DNA of 64,000 nucleotides from JBIQJD01 sp044507695 (GTDB lineage Bacteria > Bacteroidota > Ignavibacteria > Ignavibacteriales > Ignavibacteriaceae), in contig JBIQJD010000001.1 in assembly GCA_044507695.1 (NCBI GenBank), positions 186,001 through 250,000 of the forward strand, in the 5' to 3' direction. Below, piece after piece: positions 45,256-53,467 of the stretch (position 1 is its first letter; every line of letters starts with the position of its first letter). The position numbers and the translations under genes were made by a program. The notes beneath the pieces were generated by a model that was not told the DNA's origin, made no database searches, and worked only from the letters and a program-made list of their open reading frames with translations.

Positions 45256-45549
45256 ATGGCAGGCGAATCTAAAATTACTACCAATCATGAGGAAATAAAA
45301 AAATGGGTTGAAAAAAGAGGCGGCTGGCCGGCAGCTGTTAAAACTACTGAAAAAAATAATGAAGAAGCAGGACTTTTGCGTATAGATTTTCCCGGTTACA
45401 GCGGAAAAGATACACTTGAAAAAATTTCATGGCATACATTCTTCAAAAAATTTGAAGAAAGTAATCTCGCATTTATTTATCAGGATGAAGTTAAAGACGG
45501 CGGTGAAAGCAGGTTCTTTAAGTTTGTTAATCGGAATGAAAATACTTAA
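45256..45549 (+). CDS. Small conserved soluble protein of unknown function
   Basis: The 97-residue product reads as a compact family: NHEEIKKWVEKRGGWPA, LRIDFPGYSG, EKISWHTFFKKFEESNLAFIYQ, and GGESRFFKFV. Small proteins of this type are, as I recall, sometimes labelled 1,4-alpha-glucan branching enzyme, but at this size it has no branching-enzyme domain and that label would be wrong. It has an excellent ribosome-binding site (AAAGGAGG) and stands alone. Function is unknown; it may act in stress or as a small binding protein. Confidence 0.75.
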   Translation: MAGESKITTNHEEIKKWVEKRGGWPAAVKTTEKNNEEAGLLRIDFPGYSGKDTLEKISWHTFFKKFEESNLAFIYQDEVKDGGESRFFKFVNRNENT

Positions 45550-45854
45550 AGCTGCCAAATATTGGTTACTTGTTTCTGCTTTGCAGGGATCATCAGTTTC
45601 AACAGAAAACAACCTATCTCACAATCGTCCTGTATTTCGGAAACAATCACAATAATCATGGGTCTTGTTAATTATCTTTGATTAAGAATGATCGAATAGA
45701 CGCTGGATGCATATGCTTGGTACAAAGATTAGGTGAAAAAATAATTGATCATCAATTTTCCTTTTAATGAAACTTTCTCTTCAGCACACCAAATGAATCC
45801 TGCGTTTAACACTGTTACACAAATTAAAATTTAAAATATAATTTCTGGTGGTCT
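45550..45854. other. 305-base intergenic region with a short inverted repeat
   Basis: No gene is seen between the small protein and the first epimerase. AATTGA-TCA-TCAATT at 45743-45757 is a perfect inverted repeat followed closely by CCTTTT; it may be a weak terminator or operator. TATAAT occurs at 45837-45842, but it lies too close to the ribosome-binding site to be a convincing promoter. Confidence 0.5.
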
Positions 45855-46973
45855 ATGAATAAAAATGTATTGATTACCGGTGGGGCCGGTTTTATTGGTT
45901 CACATCTGGCTGATCACTTACTGAACAGGGGTTATAATATACGCGTTCTTGATAATTTATGCGAGCAGGTTCATGGTTCCGCTTCGGAAACTCCGAACTA
46001 TCTGAATGAAGCGGTTGAATTTATAGCAGGTGATGTCCGTGATCCCCAAATTGTTGCTAAAGCTGTTCTGGGAATGGACTTTGTTTTTCACTTAGCAGCA
46101 ATGGTTGGTGTTGGGCAAAGCATGTACGAGATAAAAGAATACACAGATGTAAATAATGTAGGAACGGCTGTTCTGCTTGAAACGCTTGCACAGAACCCGG
46201 TGGAGAAACTTATTGTTGCTTCAAGTATGAGTGTTTATGGGGAAGGTTTATATAAAAACAGAGATGGTGAAATTTCCGAAGCAAAGGAAAGATCTGTTAA
46301 TCAATTTAAGAACGGTGATTGGGAAGTTTATAACGATAAAGGTGATAAATTAATTCCGTATCCTACACATGAAAATAAAAGACCAGCTTTGTCTTCTGTT
46401 TATGCTTTATCAAAATATGATCAGGAAAGATTATGCTTGATGATAGGTAATGCATACAATATTCCAACTGCTGCTTTACGATTTTTTAATGTATATGGAA
46501 CGCGCCAATCATTATCAAATCCATATACGGGTGTGCTTGCAATTTTTGCATCAAGATTTCTTAACAATAATCCACCATTGATTTTTGAAGATGGAAATCA
46601 AATGAGGGATTTTGTGAGTGTGCATGATGTTACTCTTGCATGCAGGCTTGCACTTGAAAATCAAAACTCAGCAGGAGAAGTATTTAATATAGGCAGCGGC
46701 AAATCAATAACAATTAATGAAATAGCATACCGTATGGCAAGAGTAATTGGCAAAACAGACATCATTCCTGAAGTTACAGGCAAGTATAGAGTTGGAGATA
46801 TCCGGCATTGTTTTGCTGATATTTCAAAAGCAGAAAGAATACTGGGCTTTCAGCCTCAGGTTAGTTTTGAGGATGGTTTAATTGAATTAGCTGATTGGCT
46901 GAAAAATCAAAAAGCGGTGGATAATATTAACACTGCACAGTATGAATTGGCAGCAAGGGGATTAACCGTATGA
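45855..46973 (+). CDS. NAD-dependent nucleotide-sugar epimerase/dehydratase
   Basis: This 372-residue extended SDR has TGGAGFIGSHLADHLL (NAD site), SSMSVYGEG and the catalytic YALSK, followed by RFFNVYGTRQSLSNPYTGVLAIF. The pattern resembles dTDP-rhamnose 4-epimerase or UDP-sugar epimerase relatives. An insert around residues 135-172 (SEAKERSVNQFKNGDWEVY) is seen in this subgroup. Its exact nucleotide-sugar substrate is not evident. It is the first gene of a + strand set with a second epimerase and a dehydrogenase, and probably supplies a sugar donor for the converging glycosyltransferases. Confidence 0.83.
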   Translation: MNKNVLITGGAGFIGSHLADHLLNRGYNIRVLDNLCEQVHGSASETPNYLNEAVEFIAGDVRDPQIVAKAVLGMDFVFHLAAMVGVGQSMYEIKEYTDVNNVGTAVLLETLAQNPVEKLIVASSMSVYGEGLYKNRDGEISEAKERSVNQFKNGDWEVYNDKGDKLIPYPTHENKRPALSSVYALSKYDQERLCLMIGNAYNIPTAALRFFNVYGTRQSLSNPYTGVLAIFASRFLNNNPPLIFEDGNQMRDFVSVHDVTLACRLALENQNSAGEVFNIGSGKSITINEIAYRMARVIGKTDIIPEVTGKYRVGDIRHCFADISKAERILGFQPQVSFEDGLIELADWLKNQKAVDNINTAQYELAARGLTV

Positions 46974-46984
46974 AGGAGACGACG

Positions 46985-48127
46985 ATGAATGATGGGAAAT
47001 CAGTTGGATATAATGTAAAAAGAAGAAGCAAAAATAATTTACCTGTTTTAATAATTGGTGGTGCAGGATTTATAGGTTCAAATTTAGCTGAACACTTTCT
47101 TAAATCAGGAACTCCGGTTAAAATATTTGATAATCTTTCACGCACAGGTATTGAGAGAAATCTTACCTGGTTAAAAAATTCTTACGGAAATCTTGTTGAA
47201 ACAATTGTAGGTGATGTGCGAAATACTGAATCAATAGCCAAAGCAATTTTAGGTGTAAGTGCCGTATTTAATTTTGCAGCACAGGTTGCCGTTACTACAA
47301 GTCTTAAAAATCCGGTTCATGATTTTGAAACAAATCTCCACGGAACACTTAATATTCTTGAAGCAGTTAGAAGAGGCAATCCTGATGCACCTGTAATTTT
47401 CACATCAACCAATAAAGTTTACGGTGGACTCGATGATATAAAACTGAGAAGTAAAAAAACAAGATACGAACCGGAAGATGATAGAATTAAATCATGCGGA
47501 ATTAGTGAACAGCGCACGCTTGATTTTCACAGCCCATACGGCTGTTCAAAAGGCGGGGCAGAGCAATATGTACTTGATTATTCGCGCTGTTTTAATTTGC
47601 GTACAGCAGTGTTCAGAATGAGCTGCATTTACGGCCCGCACCAGTACGGCAATGAAGATCAGGGCTGGGTTGCACATTTTCTTATTCAGGCATTAAACAA
47701 AAAAGCAATCATTCTATATGGAGATGGAAAACAGGTAAGAGATATTCTTTTCATTTCTGATCTTGTAAACGCTTTTAAACTTTCATTAAAAAATATAGAT
47801 AAGATAAGCGGACAACCATTCAATATTGGCGGCGGTATTTCAAATACAATCAGTCTGATTGAACTTCTAAAAATAATTGAACAACTAACCAGCGAAAAAA
47901 TTAATGTTAGTTTTGACCGATGGCGGACAGGCGATCAGAAATATTATGTTTCTGATACTGCAAAATTTACTTCTGCAGTTGGCTGGAAGCAGCAGATTGA
48001 TGTTAAAACCGGAGTAAAAAAACTTTACCGCTGGCTGGTAAAAAATCATCCGTCTGATGAAAGAGTTCCTGCACAAAAAATATTTTTAATTAATGATTCT
48101 AACAGAACAAGAGAGTTAGCAGTTTAA
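46985..48127 (+). CDS. CDP-tyvelose/paratose 2-epimerase-like NAD-dependent epimerase
   Basis: The product has about 380 residues. The ATG at 46970 overlaps the previous stop, but ATG at 46985 is five bases behind AAGGAGA and is preferred. The protein shows GGAGFIGSNLAEHFL, FTSTNKVYGG, LDFHSPYGCSKGGAEQYVLDY and RMSCIYGPHQYGNEDQGWVAH, the diagnostic form of CDP-paratose 2-epimerase (TyvE-like) and relatives. It likely inverts C2 of a nucleotide-bound sugar. No paratose synthesis genes are nearby, so the natural substrate may differ. It shares its last base with the next ATG (TAATGA). Confidence 0.84.
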   Translation: MNDGKSVGYNVKRRSKNNLPVLIIGGAGFIGSNLAEHFLKSGTPVKIFDNLSRTGIERNLTWLKNSYGNLVETIVGDVRNTESIAKAILGVSAVFNFAAQVAVTTSLKNPVHDFETNLHGTLNILEAVRRGNPDAPVIFTSTNKVYGGLDDIKLRSKKTRYEPEDDRIKSCGISEQRTLDFHSPYGCSKGGAEQYVLDYSRCFNLRTAVFRMSCIYGPHQYGNEDQGWVAHFLIQALNKKAIILYGDGKQVRDILFISDLVNAFKLSLKNIDKISGQPFNIGGGISNTISLIELLKIIEQLTSEKINVSFDRWRTGDQKYYVSDTAKFTSAVGWKQQIDVKTGVKKLYRWLVKNHPSDERVPAQKIFLINDSNRTRELAV

Positions 48128-49080
48128 TGAAAGCTGCAGTTTTCAATTCGCTGCAAAAAATTGAAATAAAAGAAATTGAAATTCCTGTGCCAGGTGAAGG
48201 AGAAGTTTTAATTAAGCTGGAAGGCTGCGGCGTATGCGGTTCAAATTTACCGGTATGGCAGGGGAGGGAATGGTTTAATTATCCTCTAACACCTGGCACT
48301 CCCGGGCACGAAGGCTGGGGAATCATTTCTGAAATTGGACCTAATGTAAAAAATTTAAAAACCGGTGATAGAGTTGCTGCACTTTCTTATAATGCATTTG
48401 CTGAGTATGATAAAGCAAATGCTGATGCTGTAATAAAAATCCCTGATGAACTTTCCCATATTCCTTTCCCAGGAGAACCACTCGGATGTGCACTAAATAT
48501 ATTCAACAGAAGCGATATTCAACCGGAACAAACTGTGGCAATAATCGGAATAGGATTTCTCGGTTTGCTGCTTGTGCAGCTTGTTAAAAGCAAAGGTGCA
48601 AAAGTAATTGCAATTACACGCAGGGAATTTGCATTGAATCTTGCAAAAAAATCAGGCGCAGATTTTATTATTCCATTGAATGATTACCGAAAAGTTATTG
48701 ATGAAGTTAGAAATATTACAGAGGGAAAAATGTGTGAAAGAGTAATTGAAGCAGTTGGTTTACAACAGCCTCTTGATCTTGCCGGGGATTTAATAAGTGT
48801 AAGGGGAAAACTTATAGTTGCCGGGTATCATCAGGATGGAATGAGAAATATTAATATGCAAAACTGGAACTGGAAAGGAATAGATGTAATTAATGCTCAT
48901 GAAAGGGATCAAAAAATTTATATGAAGGGAATTTCAGATGCTATTGATGCTGTAAAGAATAATCTTTTAAAACCTCTCAATCTTTACACTCATCATTTCC
49001 TGATTAGCGAAATTAATGAAGCATTTCATTTAATGAACAGGCGTCCGGATGGTTTTATAAAAGCGCTGATTAAATATTAA
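48127..49080 (+). CDS. Zinc-type medium-chain alcohol/sugar dehydrogenase
   Basis: This 317-residue MDR protein has the catalytic zinc residues Cys in GCGVCGSN and His-Glu in PGHEGWG, and the cofactor motif GIGFLGLLLVQ. The four-Cys structural zinc loop of classical ADHs is absent. Homologues oxidise polyols, sugars or threonine, so the substrate is open. It overlaps the preceding epimerase stop by one base, implying coupled translation, and ends with an 11-bp tail-to-tail overlap with a glycosyltransferase gene on the other strand. Confidence 0.8.
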   Translation: MKAAVFNSLQKIEIKEIEIPVPGEGEVLIKLEGCGVCGSNLPVWQGREWFNYPLTPGTPGHEGWGIISEIGPNVKNLKTGDRVAALSYNAFAEYDKANADAVIKIPDELSHIPFPGEPLGCALNIFNRSDIQPEQTVAIIGIGFLGLLLVQLVKSKGAKVIAITRREFALNLAKKSGADFIIPLNDYRKVIDEVRNITEGKMCERVIEAVGLQQPLDLAGDLISVRGKLIVAGYHQDGMRNINMQNWNWKGIDVINAHERDQKIYMKGISDAIDAVKNNLLKPLNLYTHHFLISEINEAFHLMNRRPDGFIKALIKY

Positions 49081-50170
49081 TTCCTCTTTTATTCTTTACA
49101 CTCTCAAAAAAATATTTTTCCAATTCTAAAGCACGGTGAACTGAAGTATGTTTTGCCAAAACTTTTTTTCTTGCACGCATTCCTAAAGCCCACCTTTCCT
49201 GTTCAGGAATGTTGAGCAAATAATTTATTGTTTCTTCAGTTGAGCGGGTGATAAGAATTTCATATTTCGGTTTGAAAATCTCTTCAATCCCATTCCAGTA
49301 ATCACTGATGATTGGAGTACCGCATGCTGCAGCCTCAAATAATCTTACGCTCGGAGAATATCCTGCTTTAATCATATCATTTCTTGTAATGTTTAATGTG
49401 TATTTCTGGCTGTTATAAAAATTCCTGTGCATTGATGGAGGAAGATGATTTATTCGTTCTATATTGGAAGACCAGTGTATTCCAGCAGGATATTGCGAAC
49501 CCGCAATTACAAATCTTTCACCTTTCATTTTTTCTGCAGTATCTATTAAAAATTTTTTTACTGAAGGTTGTCTGTCTGAACTATAAGTTCCAAGATAACC
49601 GAGGCACCAGCTTTTTTCTTTTTCTTCAGGAAAATACATATCAGGATCAACTGAACAATAAAGCGGCTTTGCGCAAGGTGAACCATATTGTGTTTCAATA
49701 AAATTTAGAATTGGACCGCCTGTAAAAGAAAGGTAAAGATCATAACCTGAAATTGATTCCGGTGAGATATATTCATAATCTCCCTTCTCTAATTTAGCAA
49801 GTGTTACCGGAGTATCTATATCATAAAAAGCGGTTAATCCTTCTGCATTATCTAACACAATTTTGCCAATTTCCACGCCACGATTAACATAAGAACCAAC
49901 TATTACTAAATCCGCCGGAGCTATTTGATTTAGAAACCGTGATTTTAGATCATCAGGATTTTTATAAAACTCAACTTTGCAGTAATCAGGTGAAACGAGA
50001 TCACGATTTTGTGAGTACCATTCAGTATCCTGCTCTAAAAAAAGAATTTTATGGCCGCGTTTATTTAATGCGCGTAAAAGGCTTCTGTAGGTTGTTGCAT
50101 GCCCGTTTCCCCAGGATGATGTAATTGATAATCCAATAACAATTATCTTTAAAGAAGATGATTTATCCAT
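49070..50170 (-). CDS. CgeB-like glycosyltransferase (copy 3)
   Basis: The product has about 366 residues. A longer frame begins at 50200, but ATG at 50170 starts the beta strand KIIVIGLSITSSWGNGHATTY and overlaps the upstream stop by 8 bases. The C-terminal part has the group-1 transferase segment SPSVRLFEAAACGTPIISDYWNGIEEIF and the ending HTSVHRALELE. This matches CgeB-type (Glycos_transf_1_2) proteins, whose acceptors are largely unknown. It is the last gene of the - strand operon and closely related to the next gene upstream. Confidence 0.82.
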   Translation of the reverse strand: MDKSSSLKIIVIGLSITSSWGNGHATTYRSLLRALNKRGHKILFLEQDTEWYSQNRDLVSPDYCKVEFYKNPDDLKSRFLNQIAPADLVIVGSYVNRGVEIGKIVLDNAEGLTAFYDIDTPVTLAKLEKGDYEYISPESISGYDLYLSFTGGPILNFIETQYGSPCAKPLYCSVDPDMYFPEEKEKSWCLGYLGTYSSDRQPSVKKFLIDTAEKMKGERFVIAGSQYPAGIHWSSNIERINHLPPSMHRNFYNSQKYTLNITRNDMIKAGYSPSVRLFEAAACGTPIISDYWNGIEEIFKPKYEILITRSTEETINYLLNIPEQERWALGMRARKKVLAKHTSVHRALELEKYFFESVKNKRGINI

Positions 50171-51257
50171 TCTTTGTACTCTTGTTAAATTTCCCTTCAA
50201 GAAGAAGTTCTAATTCTTTAGCACGATGAGAATAAGTATGCTGTGCTAAAACTTTTTTCATTGCGGCAAGACCAATTTCGTTTGCGGTTTTTTGTTTAAG
50301 TGAATTGAGATAATCTGTAACTTCACGTGCATCTTTTGCAATTAGTATTTCTTTATCCGGCTCAAAGAAATACTCAATACCTTCCCAATAATCTGTAATG
50401 ATGCAAGCACCTGCACCGGCAGCTTCAAAAACTCTGGTAGCAGGGGAGAATCCGAATTTTGCCATGCTATCACGGGAAATATTCAATAATGCCTTTGGTG
50501 AACAGTTAAAAGCATTATGATCTTTTGTGAAAACATGTCCAACATATTTTATGTTTTTGCTCATTGGTTTATCATGCCATCCGCTTCCGCCAATAATAAA
50601 ATTTTTATCCGGATTTGAAGCCGCAACTTCAAGAAAAAAATGTTCAACTCGTTTTTCTCTGTCAGGTAATCTGTTTCCTAAAAAAGCGAGATCACATTTA
50701 AATTTAGTTTCGGGGGGAACGGGAAAATGTGTAGCAGGATCAACTGCATTATAGATTGGATGGCATTCTTTTGCACCGTTACTCATATATGAATTTACAA
50801 CAGGTTCTCCGCCGCCGTATGTAAAGATCAAATCATACTTTGGAATAAGTGAAAGGAAAGGATCATTTTGATTGTTCTCAATTCGTACCAGAGTAGCAGG
50901 CGCATCAACATCCCAAAAAACAATGAGCTGATTGTATTTTCTTATATCCACAACTGCGGATTCAAGCAATTCATCAAAAACACCTACACCGCTTGCTTTA
51001 ATAATTATATCCGCGGAATCAGCATCAGCCAGCATTTTATATACAGCATCTTCTGTTGGTTCATAAACTTTCACAACAGCCCAATCCGGATCTTCAATAT
51101 CACGATTCTGCTGTCGGTTGTAAGCATCAGGTTCATAAAAAGTAATTTTGTGCCCGAATTCATCCATAGCTTTGATAATGCCGCGGTAATATGTTGCAGC
51201 TCCATTCCAATAAGCTGAAACAAGACTAGATCCGAAAAATGCAATATTTAAACCCAT
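50163..51257 (-). CDS. CgeB-like glycosyltransferase (copy 2)
   Basis: The 364-residue protein has an N-terminal FFGSSLVSAYWNGAATYYRG and the C-terminal transferase block SPATRVFEAAGAGACIITDYWEGIEYFF, ending HTYSHRAKELE. A DxD-like DVDAPAT occurs near residue 115, and copy 3 has DIDTPVT at the matching place. It overlaps both neighbours (8-10 bases), so the operon is tightly coupled. Substrates are unknown. It looks like the product of a local gene duplication. Confidence 0.83.
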   Translation of the reverse strand: MGLNIAFFGSSLVSAYWNGAATYYRGIIKAMDEFGHKITFYEPDAYNRQQNRDIEDPDWAVVKVYEPTEDAVYKMLADADSADIIIKASGVGVFDELLESAVVDIRKYNQLIVFWDVDAPATLVRIENNQNDPFLSLIPKYDLIFTYGGGEPVVNSYMSNGAKECHPIYNAVDPATHFPVPPETKFKCDLAFLGNRLPDREKRVEHFFLEVAASNPDKNFIIGGSGWHDKPMSKNIKYVGHVFTKDHNAFNCSPKALLNISRDSMAKFGFSPATRVFEAAGAGACIITDYWEGIEYFFEPDKEILIAKDAREVTDYLNSLKQKTANEIGLAAMKKVLAQHTYSHRAKELELLLEGKFNKSTKNG

Positions 51258-52360
51258 AATTCCTCACTTTGATTTTGTGCAATCATTTCACAAATCCGAT
51301 AAAGTTCATCTACTCTATGTGTACAGGTATGTCTTTGCCGGATGGTTTGTATTCCGTTTGCAGAAAGATTTGCTGAAAGTAAATCATCCTCAATAATTTT
51401 TTTCATTAATGCTTCCATTTCTTCTCCACTGCTTGCAATAAGAAAATCTTTACCCGAATTAAATAATCTCTCTTCATCTTTCCATAGCGCAGATATTAGC
51501 GGAATGCCGCAGGCTAAAGCTTCAAATGGACGAATGGTTGGAATACCGGGAAGCATTTCTACATAAGGCTTCCGCGGTACATGAATAGTAAACCGGTATC
51601 TTGAAAATAATTCCGGTACTTTAAAATTAGGAAGCCAGCTGCCATATTCTATTCCGGCATCTTTCAATTTTTTTATTGCAGAATCAGGATAACGCACACC
51701 GTGCACCCTGCATTTCAGGCCGAGCTGCTTAACCGGAGTAATTAAAAATTCTTCAAGCTCGTTTGTTCGTTCATCATCTCCCCAATTACCAATCCAGATA
51801 AGATCACTAGGTGCTTCTACTTTATTCATTGGATGAAATAATCTTACATCAGCGGCTTCATGCCATGTCCAGGCCTTTTTAACAAGCTTATGCTTCAGAT
51901 ATAAATCACGGATAACATTTCCGTATGCAAGAACTCCATCATAATTCGATAAATTATATTTAGATATGCTTTTAAAATCAGTTATAATGCGATGATGAGT
52001 ATCATGAAAGAAAAGTTTAAAGCGGAATTTATCTCTGAGATTACCGATGCGGTTAACCAGTTCGGGTTCATTCCATTCATGAACAATTACAAGATCAGCA
52101 TCTTTTAAGATTTTATTAAGATTAAGTTTTTCAAAATCATAACGTATGCTGTTAAGCTTTGGATAATATTCATGGAATTCATGTAAAGCATTTTCACCAT
52201 TGGCTTTTATTAAATTGTTGAAACTCCATGAATTTTTTGGTTCATAAACTTCAACTGTTTCTCCCCTGCAAATTAATTCCGTAACTATTCCTCTTAGAAA
52301 ATGAGCGTTCCCGTGATTCCAATCCGAAATCAGGGAATGATAAAACATTATTATTCTCAT
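51248..52360 (-). CDS. CgeB-like glycosyltransferase (copy 1)
   Basis: The 370-residue protein begins MRIIMFYHSLISDWNHGNAHFLRG, the same start pattern as the other two copies, and carries PTIRPFEALACGIPLISALWKDEERLF and RQRHTCTHRVDEL. It is more distant from copies 2 and 3 than they are from each other. Its start lies 110 bases inside the 3' end of the preceding GT4 gene, in another frame. It probably adds a sugar to a shared acceptor made by this operon. Confidence 0.82.
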   Translation of the reverse strand: MRIIMFYHSLISDWNHGNAHFLRGIVTELICRGETVEVYEPKNSWSFNNLIKANGENALHEFHEYYPKLNSIRYDFEKLNLNKILKDADLVIVHEWNEPELVNRIGNLRDKFRFKLFFHDTHHRIITDFKSISKYNLSNYDGVLAYGNVIRDLYLKHKLVKKAWTWHEAADVRLFHPMNKVEAPSDLIWIGNWGDDERTNELEEFLITPVKQLGLKCRVHGVRYPDSAIKKLKDAGIEYGSWLPNFKVPELFSRYRFTIHVPRKPYVEMLPGIPTIRPFEALACGIPLISALWKDEERLFNSGKDFLIASSGEEMEALMKKIIEDDLLSANLSANGIQTIRQRHTCTHRVDELYRICEMIAQNQSEELWV

Positions 52361-53462
52361 CGTATATCATCTTATTGTATTGTGTGTAAAGTGAATTATA
52401 AAGGCTCAGATAATTATTTCCCATTCTTACCAAATTAAAATTTTGTGCATGATTAAAAGCTCTGTCTGAGTATTCTTCAACTACATCTCTGTTATCAATT
52501 AAAAAATTTATTTTACTTGCAAGATCTTCGGTATTATTTGTGTTTATATAAATTGCGTTATCTTCCCAGATTTCCTTGAGTGAAGGAATATCACCAAGTA
52601 TAAGAGCACAGCCGGAAAAAGCAGCTTCCAGCGCGGAAAGTCCAAATGGTTCATACTTTGCCGGCAAAGCATAAATGGATGCATGAGACAAGTAGTATGA
52701 AATTTTTTGTGGTGATAATTTTCCTGCGAAAAATATATTCCTGAATTTTTTTGATGACGCTGAATCATTTTCTCCGGCAGCTATAACAGGCCATTTTATT
52801 TTTTGTGCTGCTTCTTTAAGTAATGAAATATTTTTTGCTTCATCCCACAATCTTCCGGCACTGAAAATAAAATTTCGCTTAGTAGCTTTTCTAAAGCGGG
52901 AATTTGTTCTCCCATTATAAATAACAATTGAATCTGTATTTGTGTTATAACTTTGTTTGAGTGCTTTAAGCATGCTGTATGAAGGAGCAGCGATGATGTC
53001 TGCATTATCTAATCCTGAAGAAACTCTGTCAAAATACTTTTGCCAAAGATACGGCGGGTTTTCATTTTTAACTGACTGCCACCAGGAGTAAACATCTGAG
53101 TGTGCAGTAATTATCATCGGCACTTTATGCTTCATAACTCCGTGTGAAAAAGTATTAAGATGGATTATATCCGGCTTAAATTTATCAGCAATAGCTTCAA
53201 GCCAGTTGATAGATCTGTCAACATCGCACCATGGTGAATTCATCCATTCGAGTTTATAGCTGCTTTCAAACGGAATTACATTTTTCAGTCTTTCAAGTTC
53301 TTTCCTTTGGTAAGAAGTGAAAGAAGTTCCCATTGCAGCAAGTGCAATTGTTATATTAAAAGTTTTAAGATATGTGCAAAGATCAATTACAAAGGTCCAA
53401 ACACCGCCAATTGTATCGGTGGTCATTAAAATCCGGGAAGGAAAATTTTTTGCAACATTCAT
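52251..53462 (-). CDS. GT4-type glycosyltransferase
   Basis: The 403-residue protein has the GT-B arrangement: an N-terminal domain (TTDTIGGVWTFVIDL, PDIIHLNTFSHG) and a C-terminal GT4 domain (IFSAGRLWDEAKNISLL, ALPAKYEPFGLSALEAAFSGCALILGDIPSLKEIW, with the E-x7-E type donor-phosphate motif). The last 40 or so residues are read from inside the next gene in a different frame and look unlike normal GT4 ends. The gene follows the Gfo/Idh gene after five bases. Donor and acceptor cannot be predicted. Confidence 0.84.
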   Translation of the reverse strand: MNVAKNFPSRILMTTDTIGGVWTFVIDLCTYLKTFNITIALAAMGTSFTSYQRKELERLKNVIPFESSYKLEWMNSPWCDVDRSINWLEAIADKFKPDIIHLNTFSHGVMKHKVPMIITAHSDVYSWWQSVKNENPPYLWQKYFDRVSSGLDNADIIAAPSYSMLKALKQSYNTNTDSIVIYNGRTNSRFRKATKRNFIFSAGRLWDEAKNISLLKEAAQKIKWPVIAAGENDSASSKKFRNIFFAGKLSPQKISYYLSHASIYALPAKYEPFGLSALEAAFSGCALILGDIPSLKEIWEDNAIYINTNNTEDLASKINFLIDNRDVVEEYSDRAFNHAQNFNLVRMGNNYLSLYNSLYTQYNKMIYDENNNVLSFPDFGLESRERSFSKRNSYGINLQGRNS

Positions 53463-53467
53463 GAATG

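Noticed and set aside
45416..45655. 79-residue frame overlapping the end of the small 97-residue protein
   Set aside because: It uses another frame of a supported gene and runs into noncoding DNA; no motif and no ribosome-binding site.
49396..49701. 101-residue + strand open frame within the CgeB-like gene
   Set aside because: It lies antisense to a clear glycosyltransferase with family motifs and has no start signal of its own.
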